Shown: positions 1-12,400 of the stretch, piece after piece
Numbering within the stretch: the first letter of the stretch is position 1
How the letters are laid out: every line of letters begins with the position of its first letter
Origin: Rhineura floridana
Lineage: Eukaryota; Chordata; Lepidosauria; Squamata; Rhineuridae
Assembly (NCBI RefSeq): GCF_030035675.1
Contig: NC_084500.1
Span: forward strand, 6,278,720-6,342,719
Reading direction: 5' to 3'
Length of the DNA stretch: 64,000 bases
The notes under the pieces: generated by a model
Database searches by the model: none
What the model was told of the DNA's origin: nothing
Seen by the model: the letters and a program-made list of their open reading frames with translations, nothing else
Program-made: the position numbers and the translations under genes

Positions 1-50
1 TGGATGTCCAGCTGCCTCTTGAATGCCTCCAGTGTTGGAAGAGACATTAT
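1..50 (-). mobile_element. CR1 LINE fragment
   Basis: Matches the reverse of the CR1 3' region (the gtccagctgcctcttga segment also seen at 29440 and 60390). It is cut by the window edge. Confidence 0.45.
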
Positions 51-280
51 ACCGCACCACTAGCCTGACTTATCAGGCTCTGCTTATGTTCAGGGAACCA
101 CATGTACACAGCACAGACATAAAATATGCCAGGCACTTTCCATTGCTATCTGCTCCCACCCCCAGAGATGCTCAACAGGTGCAGAAAATGGAAAGCAATG
201 TGCAAATGTGCACGTTCGCAGCAACGCAAAAACTATGACAAAAACGCCACCCCTCTATCATAAACAATGTGGGAAAATCA

Positions 281-295
281 GACTTCCTCTTTTTA
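281..295 (-). promoter_or_regulatory. PU.1-type ETS site of the NCF1 promoter
   Basis: Read on the - strand this is an A-rich run followed by GAGGAAGTC, close to the PU.1 consensus AAAGAGGAAGTG. It lies about 120 bp upstream of the NCF1 start codon. Mammalian NCF1 promoters are known to depend on a PU.1 site close to the transcription start, so position and sequence both fit myeloid control. The transcription start itself cannot be read from the sequence. Confidence 0.5.
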
Positions 296-412
296 ATGAA
301 GATAAAAGAGGCAGCCCACTGGCAGTGTTTCAGAGAGCGAGAGTGGTTGTGAAAGGGATTGTTTCAGAAACAGCTGGACAGCATTTGGACTGCAAGGACC
401 CAAGCAGCTATC

Positions 413-484
413 ATGGGGGAGATCTACATCAGACATATAGAGCTGCTGGGCTATGAGAAGAGATTTTTCCCAAACCAGCACTAT
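413..484 (+). CDS. NCF1: NCF1 exon 1
   Basis: Codes residues 1-24, starting [18 protein letters not shown], next to human MGDTFIRHIALLGFEKRF. The donor is gtaagt after CAC TAT, phase 0. This exon starts the PX domain. Confidence 0.93.
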
Positions 485-3400
485 GTAAGTAGATGAATAT
501 GTACGATTGTGCAGCATGTGTTCTTGACAAGAACCTGATTCGGCCCACCTGAGGCTCATGGGGGCAGCTTATGGGCAAAAGGGAAGGATGAAGGCACCTG
601 CGATTGTGTCTCCCATCTGAAGTGCTTTTGTCTTCATTGCATTTTTAAAAGAAATCTTCATTGTCTGGAAGATGCTGGACCCTGGAGATGTATATTTTTA
701 GGACCTACCCTATTCTTGTAACAACATCAGAAGAGCCCTGAAACTGGAGCAGGCCACTGGCCCATCTCGTCCAGCCTCCTGTTTTCACAGTGGTCAACTG
801 GATGCCCCAAGGGGAAGCCTGCAAGCAAGACCTGAGCGCAATTTGTGTCAATTGCAATTTGCACAAATGCTCTCAATAAATTCATTCAACGAATGAGCTG
901 TGCTTGGAAGTTTCCCGTGGACATCTGGTTGGCCACTGTGAGTAGAACAGAGAAAACATCTCATTCCAAGAACCACCGGCACTTGTCTCCTTTCTCAGTA
1001 AGTTGTGGTGCTTTCCCCGCTCTTTGCTCCGGCCACCGTGAGAACAGGATGCTGGACTAGATGGGCCACTGGACTGATCCAGCAGGGCTCTTTTGAAGGG
1101 CAAGGTATCAAGGGGAGCTGGAAAAGCAGCTCCTCTCAAGAAGGACTCCCAGGATGGCAGGAAGGCTGTGAATGGGCTACAGGAGCCAGATGGAAAAGAG
1201 GATGGCCAAGCTGTTCACTGTTGATTCCAGACTCTGTTCTGCCCCTTTCCCCCCATTGCACTGAGATTATGATAGCGCTCTTCAAGTACTTCAAAGGTTG
1301 TCACACAGAGGAGGGCTGGGATCTCTTCTCGATTGTCCCAGAGTGCAGGACACGGAATAATGGGCTCAAGTTGCAGGATGCCAGATTTTGACCGGACATC
1401 AGGAAAAACTTCCTAACTGTTAGAGCCATACGACAATGGAACAAATTACCTAGAGAGGCTCTCCGACACTGGAGGCTTTCAAGAGGCAGCTGGACAGCCA
1501 TGTGTCGGGAATGCTTTGATTTGGATTCCTGCATTGAGCAGGGGGTTGGACTCGATGGCCTTATAGGCCCCTTCCAACTCTACTCTTCTATGATTCTATG
1601 ATCTTCATGGGGAGGTCAGATAATTAATGCTGGGTGAACAGTGGAGTGCATTCGCACCAGAGAGAAGCCTGATGGGATGACTTCAGCGTTTAAGGGCTTC
1701 ACAGTCAGCATTGCAGCTGATTCCAGGGGAAGGGGGGGCAAGAAGAGAGAGCGAGAAACATGCCTGCCTCTCACTGAACCACACTAGGGAATGATGAGAA
1801 ATTCAATTCAGTTCACACTTCAAGCCAAATCTATCAAACCAGCTCTTTCCGAAACAATATGTGAACCGAAAGGCAGCCATCCCTCAAAATTCACACGTCT
1901 CCGAACTTTGCAATGCTGTTCTCTAACCAAGCAACATTTACAAAAATAATGAATATATGAGTGAAAAATAACAGGCAAAAATGCATTATATGACAAGAAA
2001 TGGCTTGCAAAAAATGTGTACATGAGTCAAAACTGGCTATAAAAATGTGTTTATTGGAAGAAATTTGCATTGAAATGCCAGAGAATTTTCATGAAGATTT
2101 TTTTTAAAAAAAAAATCACAAATTGCTAATGAAATGTGGAGAACTGAATTTAAGATTGGAAAACTGAGAACATTGAAATTTGCAGATGTTTCCATCCCTA
2201 ATTCACACCATACATTTAAAGCCCATTGAATGCACATTAAAGCACATGACTTCCCCCAAAGAGTCCTGGAAATTAGGGCTGGCACCAGGCATGGCTGGGC
2301 CCTTGGGCACCAGCCTGCCCTGGGCCCACAGCACTGTGGCCAACCCCCCCATACAGGTGATGTGGGACTAATAAGCCCACCTGTGTGTCCTACCTACCTC
2401 TCCCTATCCCTGTGAATCGTGCACGCTGTGCACGCATGTCATTCACAGGGATGGGAGAGGTGGGGGGGCTTGTTGAAGCCCACACTGACTGTATTGGGGG
2501 GATGGTGCCTGGGAACTCCCTCTCCGCAATCTGTGGCAGGACCAGGAGCTGACACTGTCATGGATTGTAGAATGGGAGTGCTACCCTCCTACCCTAAGGA
2601 AGGGCCTTTCAGGGGCCCCTCTGGGCTGCAGGGGCCCTTGACCAGGGCTCAACCTGGCCATCCCCTGGCGCTGGCCCTGCTGGAAACTGTAATTTATGAT
2701 GGGTCCTGGGAATTGTAGCTCTTTGAGGGGCACACTGCACTTCCCAGGTTTCTTTGGCCGAAGCCAAAGTTAATGTTAAATGTATGGTGTGGCTGTGACC
2801 TTGGGTTAAAAGTGTTCTGCATTGAAAGCAAGTGGCTTAATTTGCCATCTCCCAGGGTGGCATTCAGAGGGGACCCATTGAAGTGAATGGACATGACTAA
2901 CTCTAGTTCATTCATTTCCGTGGAATAGAGTAGATGACTGTTTATTGCATCAGACCATGGACCACGGCCAAATAGTGGGTCTACTCTGAATCGGGGTTAG
3001 TTGAATACAACCCACTAAACTGAACACACCCGCATGTTCAGTGCTTTCCTAACAGATTTGTTAGGATTTGTAACAGAAAGTGGGAAGTGGATGGTAAATG
3101 TCCCCCTGACCCAGTCGAAGGCAGAAGAGTGCCCACACAGTCCACACTGGGGGGAGATGGCCCTGCAGTTGCACTGTTGTTTTTTTCAGTCTTCTTCAGT
3201 CTGAAAAAAGATGGAAAAAACATGTTTGGGGGGATGGAGGACAAACAGGGCAGGTGATCAGTACTTTTTTGGTTTTAAAAAACATGAGGTGCCAGTACTC
3301 GTACCTTGATTAAAGGTACCATAGGTCCCAGGGCCAAATCTTTGGCATGGGCAGCAAAAGAAGAGGTGCTGAACACTGCCACAAAACCAGCCCTGGTTAT

Positions 3401-6400
3401 GACCCATGCCGCTTAGTAAACATTGGACGGTTGGAGAACTTCATCGCAAAATTCAGAGAAGTGTGAATTTTGAAGGATGACGTGCTGTCTCAGAAAATGT
3501 GGATTAGGTAGATTTGCCTTTGAATGTGCACTGGATTGAATTTCTGTCCTGTCACTACTGGCGTTTGCTACTGCGTCGCCTGTATTCCGAGTGAGGCTGG
3601 CAGGGGTGCACTGTTTTAAAGTTGCTGTCTATTCTGAGTGTTCATATGCTCTCGTTGTCAGGTCTACATGTTTCTGGTGAAATGGCAGGATCTCACTGAG
3701 AAGGTTGTGTATCGGAAGTTCACAGAGATCTACGAGTTCCACGTAAGTAAGGATTTGGTCTGTGCTGCCTTAAGAATGTTAGGCCACGGGTACAATCCTG
3801 TGCTAGGACGGTGCATTTACACACTGCTTTAAACAGGCAGAAGAGGGGACTCAGTTTTGCCTAAAATGTGCATGTTATAACAAAGTGTTCTTCAACCGTG
3901 GGTCCCCAGATGCTGATGAACTACAACTCCCATCATCCCTGACCATTGACCATGCTGTCTGCAGATGATGGGATTTGTAGTCCAGCAACATCTGGGGACC
4001 CAAGGTTGAAGACCAGATGCAGATTTAGAAATAATTGCTGTACTTTAAATATACTTCCTCCCCCAACCTTTAAGCTTTACTTTAAATAGAAATACAACCC
4101 ATCTTTAAGAGCCCATTCACACTATACATTTAAATCAGCATCATACCCACTTTATACAGTCATGACTCTGCCCAAAGGATCCTGGGAACTGTAGTTTGTT
4201 ACAGGTGCTGAGAGTTGTTAGGAGACCCTTCACAGAGCTACAATTGCCAGAGTGCCCTGGGAAGAGGGATTGATTGTTAAAGACCTGATTCACTAGAAAA
4301 GACAATAATGCTGGGAAAAACAGAAGGGAGTAGAAAAAGAGGAAGGCCAAACAAGAGATGGATCGATTCCATAAAGGAAGCCACAGACCTGAACTTACAA
4401 GATCTGAACAGGGTGGTTCATGACAGATGCTACTGGAGGTCGCTGATTCATAGGGTCACCATGAGTTGTAATTGACTTGAAGGCACATAAAACCAACAAC
4501 AATGATAAAATGTATTGCGTTTCTGTTGAAATTATAGCAATCTTTTCTAAATCTGCATCTGTACATCTAAATTAGCGTGTGTGCATTTTATGCAGAACTC
4601 TGGCCTTGTGTGTGTGTGTTGGCAGTGGGGACTGGTGGCTCCAATGTCAGTGGGGCAGTGAATCTGCTCCGGTTTTAGTCTGAACTTTCAAGGAGCTGTC
4701 CAAGGTTCTGAAAGCTTTGGCTAAAACCTGGAGCAGGTTCACTGTCCCACTGACACCGGAGTGAAGCCGCCAGTCTCCACGGTGTGTGTTGTGTAAGGAC
4801 AATCCCCTGTGACTGCTCCTCTCCCTTAGGAAGCCAAGATGCCATTTGGGGCACCTATTCTGAGGCTCTCAGGTTCCATTTCCAGTTAAGAAGCAGGGAT
4901 GCAAAGATGTGCTCACAAGCTTTGTGGGCAATCCTTGCTGACCTGGGCTCCTGCTGGGAGGAAGGGCAGGATATAAATCAAATAATACATGAATAAAGAA
5001 AAATAAATCCATGCAGACGTCTCTGAAGCAGAAGGAAGGGCAGCCGAGTGTGCGATCAACACAAGAAGATGACTCCTGCATTGGGACTTTTTTAAAACAA
5101 CCCCCCACGCACACCAAAAAATGTAACTGGTTGGAATTTTTCAGCTGCCTGACTTATATATTATGTCGCAATATTGTCGTCATTATGAAAAGAAACCCTG
5201 CAAGCAGAAGTCTATTCCTGCCCTTTTCTTTTTAATTTTGGGAAGACTGATGTGGCAACCCAGTGAGTGGCCACCAGCTCGATCTTGTGCATTCAGGAAA
5301 CACCGCCCTTCTCGTGCCAGAGGTTCCTCCAACTGCCCCCCTATTAAGCCCAGGACGGTCCCTGTCTCCTGGTCCCTGTCAAACGGTTGTCCCAAGTGCA
5401 AAGAGGTGGGAGGCTGGTCAGAACGAACTCCCCACCACCAACGCTGTGAGCTGTGACTCAGCTGCTGACTTTGTGAATGGGGAATTGCTTCCCCCCGCTT
5501 TTTATTAAAGTAAATTGCAGGCACATCCCTCCCCAATCTGGATCGGAATCCTGTAGAAAAGGATGTAAGGTGAAAGCCCTCCTATCCCACATAGGGATGT
5601 CATGACTTGTCAGTTTCAATTCTCTCCGTTTCTCATTTTTCCAGTCTTAAATTCAGTTCACATTTCTGCAGCGATCTGTGATTATTATTATTTTTTCAAA
5701 TCCGTATGAAAATTCTCCTGCATCTTTAGTGCACATTTCTCCTAATACATTTTTGTTGGCTGTTTTGACTCAAGTACACATTTTTGCAAGCTATTTCTCG
5801 TCATATAATGATTTTTAATGTTGCTTTCACTCATAGATTTATTTTTATGCACACTTTCTCCTAACATACCCATTTTTGTAAACACTGGTAAACTGCATTG
5901 CAAAATTTGCATAAGCGCAAATTTTGAAGGTTGGCTGTGTTTCAGATCTCATGTTGTTTCAGAATGTGATAGATTTGGCTTTAAATGCGAACAGAATTGA
6001 ATTTCTCTCCCATCCCTAATCCCACATGCTGGGGCCCTGATTCAGGTTGTGTGCAAACCATACGTTCTGCGTACATTTCCTCCCCCTGCTCCAAAAATCC
6101 TGGGAACTGTCGTTTGTGAAGGGTGCTGGGAGTTATAGCTCTGTGAGGTAAATTTACGGTTCACAGGATTCTAGCAGGGGTGGGATGTGCTTTAATTGCA
6201 CTTTAAATGTGTGGTGTATGTATGGCACGCAGCCTCAGATTGCAGGCCCCCGCCTGCAATTTACTTTTTTTAAAAAGCCATGGATGCCATGGCTAATTGC
6301 ATGAATGGTGTTGTGTCTAGCCTGGCTGTCAGTAACTGGGTGGGTCTGGAGAGGTGGTGGAACCAGCGCAAAGCTTTTAAGCCGCTTCGTTCTGGCAGGG

Positions 6401-9400
6401 GGGGAGGATTTCCTGATCAGAAAGTGCTCGCTTCCCAGGCAGCTTATTCACAGCATGTTAGGAACGAAATATTGCTTCCCTTGGCTTCCCCTTTCCCTTC
6501 AGTCTTTGACTTATATCACCAAATGATCAAAAATCTGGCACCCTTTTTTCTTCTTCCTTTTTCTTTTCAAAATACGTCTTCTGTCTTAGCCTGGGCAAGC
6601 TGGACGTCAGCAAATAAAGTCCCCCCTGCATTGTGGTATCAATTACATCTGATACAGAGGCTGCGACCCTACCTTCCTATGCACCTGCTCCCACGAGTGA
6701 TACATGCCCTGGTCTCCTCTTCTTAGACTACTGTAATGCGCTCTACGTGGGGTTGCCCTTGAAAACGGTCCGGAAATTGCAGCTGGTACAGAATGCGGCG
6801 GCACGCTTGATTAAGCATAGCCATCGCCGGGATCATATCACCCCAGTGTTGGTAGATCTACACTGGTTACCAGTTGTTTACCGGGCCCAATTCAAGGTGT
6901 TGGTACTGACCTTTAAAACCCTATATGGTTTCGGCCCAGTTTATCTGAAGGAGCGCCTCCAGCATCACCAATTATGCCGCCAGACGAGATCAGCCACACA
7001 GGACCTCCTCTTGGTCCCACCAGTCAAAACAGCTAGGCTGGTGCGGACCAGAGAGAGGGCATTCTCAATTGTGGCCCCCACCCTCTGGAATTCCCTTCCT
7101 TTTGACCTTTGACATGCCTCCTCCCTGATGGGTTTTCGCCGAGCCTTAAAGACCTGGCTATTCAGGCAGGCCTACAGGATTTCTGGGGTGGATTAGTTTT
7201 TATGATGTATTAATTGAAGGCTGGTTTTAGATTAACTGGTGATTGTGGCTTTTTGATTTGTATATTGTATTTTACTATGCTATTGTACATCGCCTAGAGT
7301 GTCCGTTAATTCGGACAGATAGGCGACTCACAAATAAAAATTTATTATTATTATTATTATTGTGGCAAAGTGATGGCGGGTGGGTGGGAAGTCACTCAGT
7401 AGATTTCTGATCGGGAGTTGACTAAACACGGGCGGCGAATTGCTTTTGTCTGCACATTTGGCTGGAATTTTAAAGTGGCTCTTGATGTCTCCCTTTTCCT
7501 TTAGAAAGGGTTGAAGGAGATGTTTCCTATTGAATCTGGGGACATCAATATCGAGAACAGGATCATTCCTCACTTGCCAGGTAAGCTACTTGGCTGTAGA
7601 ATTGCCAGTTCTGGGTTGTAGTTTTGCCTTCTGAGACTGGGGATTGGGTTGGGTAAATCATCCCTGGTTTATGATCAGCATTGTGAGTATTTTAAAATAA
7701 TTACTCTGGCAAACTTGTCTGAAAGTTGCAACCTCTGCCTAGATGACCCTTCCTCCCAGTCCCAGATATTTATTTATATATTTGTAAAAGTCTTTGTATG
7801 CTGAAATGTCAGGATAGTGTAGCGCAACATTGAAAGCAATATAGAACAATCATAAAATGACTGGCTACTCAAGAAAATCTTGAAACAACTGCATAGGCCT
7901 GTTGGCATAAGAAAAAGTCTTCAAGAAAGTCAAAAAGGAGGATGCCTGCCGAATCTCTGCCGGAAGAGTGTTCTGCGGCATAGGACTAGTGACACTAAAC
8001 GCCCAGCTTCTGGGTGAGGTTAGTTGGGCCTCTGTGACACAGGGGATAACTAACAAGCACTCCTGCAGATGATCTCAGTGATCGGCCTGGGCTATAATGG
8101 CTCAGGCAAGGTATCTTAAGGTTTCTTCAGAGATTTATTAGAGTGGACGGTGAAAGCATTCATCACGTGCTCAAAAGAACTCTTTTTCTCCCCCTCCTCC
8201 CTGTGTATTACATGCCTTCACGCAACCCAAGGCCAAGCCCTGGTATTTAAATGTTTCACTGGCCACGCCACAAAGCTGGCCACGCACGACTGTGCTCTGG
8301 TTTACAGAGTCAGCTCTGGGAAATGAGGGACTTGAATGTTGGGGTGAATGTGCTGTTATGTATCAGTGATCAAATGCTCACTTCCTGAGGAGTAACGAGC
8401 GACACATTTAGATCTTTGTTTTGCGCCCATCTGTGCCCTGGGAATGCAATATTGTGGGTTTTGGGGAAGTGAAAGAACTATTCTGTTTGCGGCCTATTGC
8501 CGAAATAAAACACAAACACCATTCATTGGGTTAAATCATGGGCCACTTTATTAAACGGAATCAATTAGAATAATGAACCTGCAGAGGGGAAATCAAGTGC
8601 GGGAGCATTCTGATGATCCAGGCAAAGCCTGCTTGCAGCCATAGGGCGACTAAACCTTGCCTGAGCCTGGGGCTGCCCTATGCCAGACCCCAGCTCAAGC
8701 CACACCCTGAAGATGTGTAGGGGGTCCAACCCGCATCACCGCCCCCCGGAGCCGTGAAACTCCGAGCGGATGAGGCACGTTGGCCCCAAAGGCGGCCCGT
8801 GTTCTGCCCCCCGGGCCGTATAGCCCTGAGCTGCAGGCCCCCGGACCGCCAATCGCCCCCAAAGGTGCCTAAAGGTGTCACCTAGCTGCCCTTTCCCTTT
8901 AAACCTTTTCCCGCACTTCTTTGCCACAAGTGACCGTTGACATATTGAAGCTAAAAACACACCAATCAGCCTATTAACCCCAAAGGCACCCGTGCTAACC
9001 CTTGACCCGTCCCCCCAACCACAGTGTGGAGTAGGCAAAAGAAACCTGCCAGCAAAGCGAGGCAGGCAGGCCAAAAATTCCTAGTCGGCCCCGTAGCGAC
9101 CAAATGAATCACACTGCAGTAGAGGGAGGGTCGGGCGGGCGCCGCCAAAATTCAAAGGAGGGCGGGAGGCTGGTGGAGTGGCCTTAAATGGCCTTCAGCT
9201 GCCCCGCCTCCTTACTGTGCGTCACGACGGCGCGCTGGCGCGCCACGTGCGCACGCACACACCCTTGATGGCGGCCTGGCTTCGGCAGCAGCCGCAAACA
9301 CGCCCCTTTTGCCCGGCAGGTACCGGGCACGGAACGGGATTGCGGCCTATTGCCGAAATAAAACACAAACACCATTCATTGGGTTAAATCATGGGCCACT

Positions 9401-12400
9401 TTATTAAACGGAATCAATTAGAATAATGAACCTGCAGAGGGGAAATCAAGTGCGGGAGCATTCTGATGATCCAGGCAAAGCCTGCTTGCAGCCATAGGGC
9501 GACTAAACCTTGCCTGAGCCTGGGGCTGCCCTATGCCAGACCCCAGCTCAAGCCACACCCTGAAGATGTGTAGGGGGTCCAACCCGCATCACCGCCCCCC
9601 GGAGCCGTGAAACTCCGAGCGGATGAGGCACGTTGGCCCCAAAGGCGGCCCGTGTTCTGCCCCCCGGGCCGTATAGCCCTGAGCTGCAGGCCCCCGGACC
9701 GCCAATCGCCCCCAAAGGTGCCTAAAGGTGTCACCTAGCTGCCCTTTCCCTTTAAACCTTTTCCCGCACTTCTTTGCCACAAAAGGGGGACAAGCCTCTG
9801 CTTAGTCTCCCTTTACCCCACACCCGATAAGAATCTCATGCAGACCCCTCTGCAGGTCCATCAGGAGGATGGCATCGTTGCCTCCCGAACTGCATGTCCA
9901 AGCATGTCTGCCACTGAGGGCCTTGCCCTCCATGTCCGACCACAGCAGACAACCCAAGGCTACCGAGGCCTCGACTGCATGTCCTCACATGCCTGCCACT
10001 GAGGGCCTTGCCCTCCATGTCTGACCACAGCAGACGACCCAAGGCTACCGTGGCCTCAACTGCATGTCCTCACATGCCTGCCACTGAGGGCCTTGCCCTC
10101 CATGTCTGACCACAGCAGACGACCCGAGGCTACCAAGGCCTCAGCTGCATGTCCTCACATGCCTGCCACTGAGGGCCTTGCCCTTCCTGTCTGACCATAG
10201 CAGACGACCAGAGGCTATTGTGGCCTCAACTGCATGTTCTCACATGTCTTGCCCTTCAGTAACCTTCTGCCCTGAACCCTGCTGGAACGACATGGGTAGG
10301 AGACCATTCCAGCGCATACTCTGTCAACCCAGTCACCAAACCATGGCCCACCATCAGAGGCCCAGCTGTGAACCAATGTGCGTTTGCGGCCCCAAGGCCA
10401 GCCTATGAGCTCATGCCATGGCTGCAGAGTAGACTGCGCATCTGCTCCATCCCCGTCCAGCAACCTGCCAAAAACAGAAACAATCGTGAACAGTTGGGTC
10501 CCAGACCTTCAGACTCGCCCCTGGGGTGAATGTATTCCATGCGCCCCCTACTTCCACCTCCTAGCGGCCTGCACCTGCATATACAAAAACCAAATAGACC
10601 GTCCCAGGTAGGCAATTCCACTGCCGGGTAGGCAACCCCAATTCCGGAGGGGCATGGCCCTCAAACCCCCATGGGTCCGCTCCCAGGCATCGCGACACTA
10701 GACCGAAACTTTATGAGGGAAGATCCCTCCCCCTGAATATCAGGCAGCCAGGCCTATAGCTTCCGGCCAAAAACACTATGTCGCCGTCATGGGGAAGTGT
10801 CCAGTCCAGGGGAGGGTAAAATAATGTGGAATGACTCTTGTACCCCTGGTCTGCCTGGAAACAAACCTTGGACCCCAGGATGGCTCGAAGGGAAGTCTGA
10901 CCTGGCCCCAAACACCCCCACCCCCCATCCGGAAGGCTCCAAAATTAAGTGTGAGGGGTGCTACATGTAACCGCTGAGCTTTGAAGCATGATGGTCACAG
11001 GGCACCTCCCTGATCAACAATCCCTGGCGGGTCAGGTGAACATGGAGGGTGAGGATAAGGGGTATGGGGGTGTGCATGGGCCAGCTGGCCAGCACATGAC
11101 ATATCCCAAGACATGTGAATGGTCCTAAAGGCCCCCTGCAAGCCTACCTTGCGACACACTGGCAGACAAGCTTTACTCCTACCATCTGTGATGAATTCCA
11201 GGACGAGATTCCTAGGAATAGGCCACGCTTTGCATAGCCCCTGCCATCCCCCCAACTCCCAGGAGTCCCCTCCTGCCCTGACCATCTCTGACTCCCCTCC
11301 CCCATCTCCCAGTATGCGGTATGGGACTAGCAGAGTCGGTCCTTCCTCTAACTGGAACACCATTGACGCACTGCAGGAACGGAGGGGGCCACACCGCAGG
11401 TTGGCGCATAAGGCAGCCAAAACCCTGAACCTGTGGTGAGGCTGTGAAATCCCTGTTATGGCACTATAAACCCCACCACAGAAGGCCCCCAATACCTGAA
11501 GGGCAGAAAGCAAACACTTTCCCAGCCCCTGAAAACTTCAGGATCTTGATCTGCAACAATTCAAGCTTTTTCCAGGCAGCCTGCAGCCCTGGGTCCAAAA
11601 GTCGATTTTAATACCCTGGAAGGTGAACACTGGGGCAGGATCCTCCACTTTCCCAGCTGCCAAAAGAACTCCCCAGTTCATAGCTACGCTATAAACTGTG
11701 CCATCAAGCGCTAACATGCACCCAAAGTCTGCCCTACCCGAGAACTGGACATCATGAAAATAGTGCCCCACCGCTTCTGGGGCCTCTCGTCTCCTGGCTG
11801 TCCCTTCCCAGAAGGGGCTGAAGTGCTCCATGCAAGAATACAGCAGCCCATAGGTAATGCTCTGCTGCATAGTTGACCTAAAAGGCAAAACTCAGCAGCT
11901 CAAAATCCACCATGTGTAACAGCTGGCAACGCAGGCAGATTAGCTGCCACACTTGCCCATAAGGCATCTCTGCCACAGGTGCGCACTATATTGAATGAAG
12001 TGTAGTGCACTGTGCATAGACTATCTGGTATGAAGCCATCACTGACTGACCCCACTTGTATGACGGATGGTGAATCAGGTAGACTTTGCCCACTGCCACT
12101 TTGGGCACTATACAGGGGGGGCACTGAGAGAGCAGAGGTAGGGGATGATGGGAAGGGGCCAATAACCCTGCCCAACTGTGTGTCTTCATCAATTGTCCCC
12201 TGGACCAGTGCGTCCATAGGATCCGGAAAACTGCATAATAAAGAAAAACCACATCATAAAATGAGTCTCCCCATAACTGGGCAGTCTGCAAGCAAGGTCC
12301 ATAGCCCTCGAGCGTAGCTGGGAAGGGACACTTTTCTCAAGCAGCCTCTGCTGGGGGCTGCTTCCCACTCCTTTGGGGGGCCCTGGCCCCACATATCCTT

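Noticed and set aside
6633-7112. 159-codon open frame resembling a real protein
   Set aside because: It is the C-terminal end of an L2-like LINE reverse transcriptase, not a host gene.
8487-9782. Simple tandem segmental duplication
   Set aside because: The 202-bp A block recurs 5.4 kb away at the far end, and DIRS-type reverse transcriptase traces lie between; the split-repeat model explains all four blocks.
9891-10258. Regular repeat considered as a CRISPR-like array
   Set aside because: Units are contiguous 85-bp tandem copies without unique spacers, inside a eukaryotic transposon.
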